DNA of 64,000 nt from Amoebidium appalachense. Lineage: Eukaryota > Ichthyosporea. Below are positions 57,799 to 64,000 of this stretch, in pieces. The position numbers and the translations under genes were made by a program. Location of the stretch: positions 3,782,001-3,846,000 of the forward strand of contig CAVNZM010000015.1 in the NCBI GenBank assembly GCA_963693365.1, in the 5' to 3' direction. The first letter of the stretch is position 1. The number at the start of each line of letters is the position of its first letter. Below the pieces are notes generated by a model that saw only the letters and a program-made list of their open reading frames with translations, was not told the origin of the DNA and made no database searches.

Positions 57799-58223
57799 AC
57801 TTAAAAACTTTGGAGTCCATTGTTGGCACCCATGCAGCCCTCGGCAAGAACCAGAGGATAAAGGCGCTCCCAATCTTCTCAAACCCCCTATTGGGCTCCA
57901 CCCTTATGTCCCAATCACACACATGGACAATAAAGGTATCCAACAACCCAACATCGCCGCACGTATATCTCCCCTCCTTCCACAAATTCGTTCCAGTTAT
58001 CTACATTGTCCCGCTCTCAGGGGACAGCAGCCGCTCCATCCCGCTCAACGGCTCCACCAATCAGGAAGGGGTGCTTCGGTTACCCCTAGAGCTGTGTAAA
58101 TTTGTCACGTACACGGCCTACCACAGCAAGGATCTGTCGTGCCTAAAAATAGCAGCCAATCCGATGGCTCGTACTCAAAAGCCGCAACAACCAGACACCA
58201 GCCGGCAAATGGAAAACGTTTTG

Positions 58224-58853
58224 GTGAGTGTCAACCTCCCTGGTTACAACCCCTCCCCCCTCCCCCCTCCCCCCTCACCTCCCCCCCCCCCCCCCCCCCC
58301 CCCCCCGGGGCCCCCCCCGGAGGCCTGTCCTACACCTTGCCAATCCAACCAATTCGTCTTTGAATCACACTAGCAATTGAGCCTGCAAACAGCCAAACCT
58401 CCCCCCCCCCCCCCCCCCCCCCCCCCCCTCTCCTCCCCTCCCCGGACCTACTTGGAAGGTGTGCTCTTTGATATATTCTGTGTGCTCTTTGTTGCAAAAC
58501 TGCTGTTCGTTATCTATCGTAAAATTTAACTAAAGTTGCTGACGGTAACACATGTAGAACCCCCCCCCCCCCCCCCCCCCGCCGCCGCCGCCTCTCCACA
58601 CCTCCACCTCTCCCCCCCCCCCCCCCCCCTCCCCCCCTCCCCTCCCCCCCTTCCCCCCCCCCCCACACACACACTGACTAGTGGTCTAACTATACTGACC
58701 CCCTTCCTTCTCCTCCCCTCCCACCCTAACCCCCCCCCCCCCCCCCCCCCCCCCCCACACACACACCCACAGCACACACACGCACAAACACAAACGTTGA
58801 CACACACACACACACACGTACACACAAGCGCCTGCATACACACACACACCACA

Positions 58854-58947
<94 letters not shown>

Positions 58948-58998
58948 GCATACGGAAAAAAACAAAAAACAAAACACTAAACACAAAAAGAAAAACAG
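58224..58998. repeat. C-rich and (CA)n intron 6, T-box copy 2
   Basis: C runs at 58278-58306, 58400-58427, 58561-58580, 58614-58665 and 58731-58756, then (CA)n 58855-58946 and A-rich DNA before the last exon. Confidence 0.9.
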
Positions 58999-59184
58999 AA
59001 GTCGATTGATCGCCTTTTGCCCAGCAAGAAAGTATTTGGGAACCGGAAGAGGCCTCGCGCTACTTCTGCCCTGAGCTACACCCCATATCCCAATCAGCCA
59101 ATCAAGAGTGGCGACCACACCCCAAATATGGCCAAAAGTGCGCATAATTTCTTTCCGACTTTCTGGCTTGGAGACTCCAAGTAA

Positions 59185-60058
59185 CAAAATAACTCAACAA
59201 TGAGAGTGAACCCCGGAGTCTATTTGCATGAAATCGTGCATGAAAATCGAGAAAGGTATTACATGCATTGAAAATTTGAGATTCTGAAGTTTCACTGTGT
59301 GGGCTCCTAACCAGTAAAACGGGTTTAAACATTGAGCGTTATTTTTATTTAATTTTCGAGAGTTCAATATCTCACTGAGCCCCGGTCGCACTAAGTATTC
59401 GTTCCAGAGATTGAGATTGGAAATTTGAATGGGGCCTAATTAGTGTTCGTGACTCGATATCAGACTACATGGTATGGTTTAAGAAGTTCTGAGAACGAAA
59501 TGAATTAAGCAGCATGTAAGTGTTACGGTGCATTTATTGTTCTTCTTCGTGCTTCCTGTATTTTCAAAAGAGACAACCAGAGTAGTCTAGTTGTGCCTGA
59601 TGCATAGATCCGGGACCATAGCGCCATATATTTTTCTTGTAAATTCTTAAAGGGAGGGGTAGGGGGGGGAGGGGAGGCGGCCTCCAGTGGGGGAGGGGGG
59701 GAAGGGGTTAAGGGCAAGGCGTGTGCGTGTGCCTAGCTGAATGGGTGGCACAACCTCAATGCATGTGTGGCACATTGGTGTAGAGGTGTGGCTCTGTGTT
59801 ATCATCAAGTTGGGTAGACGTGGATACTTATGGTGTATTATATGGAGTTATGCATACACATGAGAGTGTGCATGTTTACTGATGGGTGTGTACGTGCCAC
59901 ATATGCTTGTGTGTGCATACTATTAATTTTGTTAACCTAATGCTTCATACCAATCTGTGATTGGCTAACTAATTGAACATCGTTATGCTAAATCCCTATA
60001 TTTAGTTAGTAGCTGCCAGCGGAAGCTGGCTCTTTTCTCTCTCTCTTTCTCTCCCCTC

Positions 60059-60090
<32 letters not shown>

Positions 60091-60092
60091 AC

Positions 60093-60132
<40 letters not shown>

Positions 60133-60925
60133 TCTCTCTCTCGGTAGAGCCCCCGACAAGTCCAAAGCTTTATCTCACCTGATCTTTCTTTCACTCCCCC
60201 CCCCCCCCCCCCCCCCCCCTCACGTGCACCCCCCGACCTCCCCCCCAGCCCCCTTCTCCCCCGCTCAGTGACACATACACACATGCATGGCTCCTCGTCC
60301 GGGAACAGCCCCCCCCCCCCCCCCCCCCCCCCCCCGGCCCCCCCCCCCGCCCCAAAACCCCCCACCCCGGCTTCACCACCACCATTGACACTGTAACTAT
60401 TTTTCTTTTGACTGGATTTATTCGACGGAAAGATACTGTAACTAATATATAAGATTCAGACAACGTAGTATCGTACCACAGCAACCGTTGAATCGCTACC
60501 TACAGAAGCTTTGCTGTCTTGTATTATTGATGTCCTAAATACAGACACTGTCCGCGAATAAGAACCCCCGAAAACGTGGCTGGGGGGCGCCGCTGATCTT
60601 ACATTTTTTGGAAGGTCGGGGTCAGAATCTTAATGGCGAGGGGGCCATCCAGTGTATTCCAATTCATCCCAGCCCGCCAATAAGATCATCCCGAAAACTG
60701 GCCGGCCCGCGGGGGGCAGAATTTGAAAAAAAAACATTTTGGCCGGGGGCAAACTCTTATTGGCTCTCCTTAAGAATAAGGCTTTTTTCTGGCCCCTGAT
60801 ATGGCTGCCCCACCCGATCGGAAAGTTCAAGTGCAACAGTACTCAAACAATTAGCCCCCCTCACGGTGGTCCTCCCCCCCGCCTTCTTCCCCCTCCACCC
60901 TCCCGGACCTCCCCCTCTCCCCCCG

Positions 60926-60957
<32 letters not shown>

Positions 60958-61213
60958 CCCCCCCCGGGGTCCCCCCCGCCTCCCCCCCCCCCCCACCTCC
61001 CCGCTCCCCCCTCCCCCAAAGGACACCCTCCTCTGGATTTGTTCCCCCTGCCCACCGCTCCATTCTCCCCGCCCCCCTCCCCCCCCCCCCCCGTGCACCC
61101 CAAAGCGCCCCCCCCCCCCCCTCACCACCCCCCCCCCCCCCCCCCCCCCCCTCCCCACCCCCCTTCACCCCCTTCACGTGCAACCCCATCCCACGGCTGA
61201 TGTCGATACACAG

Positions 61214-61252
<39 letters not shown>

Positions 61253-61280
61253 TCCCCCCCCCCCCGCCCCCCCCCAATTG
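59185..61280. other. 3' flank of T-box copy 2, then C-rich DNA
   Basis: 59185-60000 is mostly single-copy and includes the block shared with the copy 1 flank. Poly-C dominates 60060-60135, 60195-60345 and 60860-61280. The segment 60540-60850 has mixed composition without a recognisable gene. Confidence 0.5.
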
Positions 61281-61569
61281 TAGCACCGAAACTCAGGACT
61301 CTCCCCCCCCCCCCCACCCCCTTGCCCAAGCCCCTCCTTTTTTTGCGCCGCTGTCACAAGTTGGACATGCCTCCACGTGTGCTAGATTAGGTAATAATGC
61401 ACATTGTGTGTTGAATTATGCCTGTATGCACTTGAATATTCACATGTGGTGTGCAGGGAGCTCAGTAGTCTAAGCTCGCGGCACGCATATGCATGATGAA
61501 TAGGTGGACTCGGATAGGTGGGTGGGTTCGTTTCTCCCCCCCATTTTCTCTTTTTTTCTTTTCAAGGGT

Positions 61570-61652
61570 TGCTTTGTGGATGTCTGTGTGTGTGTGTGTG
61601 TGTGCGTGTGTGTGTGTTTTGACACTGCGTGAATCCCATGCGTGTCTGTATC

Positions 61653-61690
<38 letters not shown>

Positions 61691-61757
61691 GGAGGTGAGC
61701 CTGGATGGGAGAGTATCACTGGGCGGATTCAGCTTTTCTGATTTGCTATTTTTTTTT

Positions 61758-61825
<68 letters not shown>

Positions 61826-61826
61826 C

Positions 61827-61888
<62 letters not shown>

Positions 61889-61907
61889 TGTGTGTACGTG
61901 TACGTGT

Positions 61908-61958
<51 letters not shown>

Positions 61959-62308
61959 GGGGGGGTAGGTGGCAGGTTTCTCGGGCTTCATCCACCCATT
62001 TATATTCAAAAAAGAGTGACCGTGTACCTTGACACACACTGCACCACATCCATACAAATACAAAAATAACAATCATAATACTATAATACTAAAAAGAGAA
62101 AGATATACAAAAATGAAACAAAACATCAATACACAGCCGGTTTATTTTGTTGCTATTGACATTTTCCCGAGGAATATTTTCCCAGCTAAATGCCAGTCGC
62201 AACCGACGAGCAATTTGGGTAAAACACTATAACAATATTTCATGATCAACACCAAGGGGAGAGAAAAAGGGACATTCAGTTGAGAAAAACACCTTTTGAA
62301 CTAGGTGT

Positions 62309-62388
<80 letters not shown>

Positions 62389-62480
62389 TGTGCGGGCGTG
62401 TGCGCGCGCGCACGCCCGTGTGTGTGTTAGCGTACATTGTGTGTTGTGTGCCCCTGCTTTTGTGTGTATACATGTAGCCT

Positions 62481-62549
<69 letters not shown>

Positions 62550-62760
62550 CGCACGCACGTGTGTTAGCGTACATTGTGCGTGTGTGCCCCAGCTTTTGTG
62601 TGTATACATGTAGCCTACCAGTTTGTGTTGCGCGCGCGGGTGTGTGTGTGTATGTGTGCGCACGCGCATGTGATAGCGTACACATATGTCTGTGTGCGCA
62701 CGTGCATGTATGTACGTGTGTGCATGTGCGCGCGCATGCGCCTAAAGCGGGCCCATGAAC
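61570..62760. repeat. (GT)n arrays
   Basis: (GT)n at 61588-61616, 61760-61885, 61908-61957, 62308-62385 and 62484-62542. A module with GTTAGCGTACATTGTG...TGTATACATGTAGCCTACC occurs twice (62426-62483 and 62563-62620), so a roughly 140-bp unit was duplicated. Confidence 0.93.
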
Positions 62761-63330
62761 ACTTGCACAAGGTACGGTATTGCGTCTCTGTCGTGTATTA
62801 TCATACACAAAAAATTAAAGACGTACTCCTTATGTGCCTGTGCACAACTTTCTCATCTCAAATAATCCGAAAAAAGCCAACAAATCCCGATATGTAACGG
62901 ATTAATGAGCAAGAGGCACTTCATAAAAGGGGTCTACTGACATGAAACGAACTCTTAAGGCCAAAATCTATACTTGAAACAGAACAAAAGCAAACAGCAT
63001 ACAACCACATACACCCAACACCGAAAAGCTCAGAGGTGTCACGTCAACACACTTAAAGACCCCCCCCCCCCCCCCCCCCCCACACACACCCTCAACATAA
63101 CCTCTTCCCCGAGCACCCCCCCCCCCCCCTCTCCCCCTTCTCCCCCCCCCCCCCCACCACACACACACACACACCCCACCCATCAATACTAACAACCCCC
63201 CCCCCCCCCCGCCCCCCTTCCCCCCTCATCTCCTCCCTCCATCTCCTTCCCCACGACACCCCTTCTGTCATCCTCCCGTGTATTGCACACCACCCACCAC
63301 TCAGGGTCTCTGTCTGTCCTCTTCTCGGTC
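62760..63330. other. Intergenic DNA with C tracts
   Basis: Mixed sequence to 63050, then poly-C at 63061-63080, 63117-63155 and 63198-63210. No gene recognised. Confidence 0.5.
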
Positions 63331-63331
63331 T

Positions 63332-63362
63332 CGACGTCACTCTGACGTAAGTGCTGACGTCA
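63332..63362. promoter_or_regulatory. Cluster of three CRE-like motifs
   Basis: CGACGTCAC, TGACGTAA and TGACGTCA occur within about 30 bases; the last is a perfect palindromic CRE (bZIP) site. No gene start is tied to it. Confidence 0.35.
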
Positions 63363-63546
63363 TTACAAGTCACTCACGGCCGGCCGAAACCGAAAGAAAC
63401 CGAGCGCACTGATTGACTTCATCGGCTCTTACCATATATGGAATGTCTATTTCTTGAAAAAACGACATACATCCATACCAGGTAAATCCCGCGCATTCCA
63501 TTGTAAAACGCCGACATTTTTGTCCCTACCTTTAGTTGATCTTAGC

Positions 63547-63777
63547 TCACATAGTCAACACTACCCACGCCAATGCCACCAAAGGGCCCAACAACTGAAC
63601 ACTCTCCCACACCCCCCACTCCAACCTTCCGCTGGCTTCCAACTGCTCGAAATTCCACATGCAAGCGGCCAATAGCGCTGCAGCGATCGCTCCGATTAAC
63701 CCCTTAACGGTTCCGAATCCGTCGTGGCCCGACCCGTGAAGCAAGGTGGATAGTCGGCTCAGTTCTGGTGCTGACAT
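63547..63777 (-). CDS. Hypothetical ORF, 76 codons
   Basis: MSAPELSRLSTLLHGSGHDG, then a hydrophobic stretch (GLIGAIAAALLAACMW) and a second (LLGPLVALAWVVL). Could be a small two-segment membrane protein or the first exon of a minus-strand gene. No homology recognised, and the reverse strand is also partly open. Confidence 0.25.
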   Translation of the reverse strand: MSAPELSRLSTLLHGSGHDGFGTVKGLIGAIAAALLAACMWNFEQLEASGRLEWGVWESVQLLGPLVALAWVVLTM

Positions 63778-63914
63778 GACCCGGCGGGGATTGAGGAACC
63801 CGAGGTGGGATGATGGGTGGGGGGGCGGCTCGTCTAGAAGCCCGCTTTCAACATCTGGTCAAAAAATAGTTAGGTTTTTGTTTTGATTGGGAGGCTTCCA
63901 AGACGGGGGGGAGC

Positions 63915-64000
63915 GGGGGGGGGGGGGGGGGGGGGGGGGGGGAGGTGCATGTGTGTGTATGTACGTGTGTGTGTGTGTGTGTGTGTGTACGTGTGTGTGT
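63915..64000. repeat. Poly-G and (GT)n at the right edge
   Basis: G run 63918-63942 and GT repeats to the window end. Confidence 0.9.

Larger units (their letters stand above)
53655..59184 (+). pseudogene. Divergent T-box gene, copy 2, with in-frame TGA at the T-box start
   Basis: Seven exons match copy 1 one for one: 53655-53744, 54199-54345, 54785-54972, 55586-56192, 56760-56901, 57799-58223, 58999-59184; same phases, 595 codons. Shared motifs are LESIFEDMGYDWKSGE, SGEIG..DMTFGQS, VYLPSFHKFVPVIYIV, FVTYTAYHSKDLSCLK and GNRKRPR. Codon 320 (56118-56120) is TGA where copy 1 has TGG in the conserved GALW, so a translated product would lose the whole T-box. Downstream exons stay open and well conserved. 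The exon 3 donor is GC (GA|GCGAGT) where copy 1 has GA|GTGAGT. It is either a young pseudogene, a truncated N-terminal protein, or a sequence error at 56120. Confidence 0.75.

Overview
This is a eukaryotic, almost certainly animal, genomic window. Its genes consist of many short exons (often 60-200 bases) with canonical GT-AG introns. The introns are swollen by microsatellites: poly-G/C, (GT/CA)n, (GA/CT)n and (GGGC)n. T-box genes are known from animals and some of their unicellular and fungal relatives, and RAD54L2-type helicases from animals, so a microsatellite-rich invertebrate or early-branching metazoan fits best. I cannot name the species. Most long apparent ORFs (poly TH, CV, RE, SL, GG, PP) are translated microsatellites and are not listed.

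Region 1 (1-6070, minus strand): six exons of a BTB-BACK gene whose 3' end lies beyond the left edge. Partial copies of its fifth exon, each with a splice donor, lie in the following intron. Region 2 (6071-7127): a compact divergent promoter with an E2F-type site and a perfect hairpin. Region 3 (7128-35981, plus strand): an ortholog of RAD54L2/ARIP4, a SNF2-family ATPase. I could chain 32 exons (about 1,555 codons) with matching intron phases, all helicase motifs in order and a Q/N/M-rich C-terminus; one junction (exon 3/4) and one exon (34394-34496) are tentative. Its introns carry foldback elements, relic exon copies and a dispersed repeat family.

Region 4 (35982-44570): AT-balanced DNA and microsatellites, two orphan candidate exons, and two diverged copies in opposite orientation of an ORF family I do not recognise, one of them broken. 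Region 5 (44571-49028 and 53655-59184, plus strand): a tandem duplication of a very divergent T-box gene, seven exons per copy with identical intron phases. Copy 1 is open throughout. Copy 2 has a TGA in place of the conserved tryptophan codon at the start of the T-box and a GC instead of GT donor after exon 3, but is otherwise intact. Region 6 (59185-64000): C-rich and GT-rich DNA with one weak minus-strand ORF.

The most unusual signal is recurrent, degenerate tandem duplication of splice-site modules: pieces of exon plus donor, or pre-acceptor sequence plus exon start, in at least four introns of three genes. This sits in a genome where microsatellites often run directly out of donors (GTGTGT...) and into acceptors (...CACACAG).
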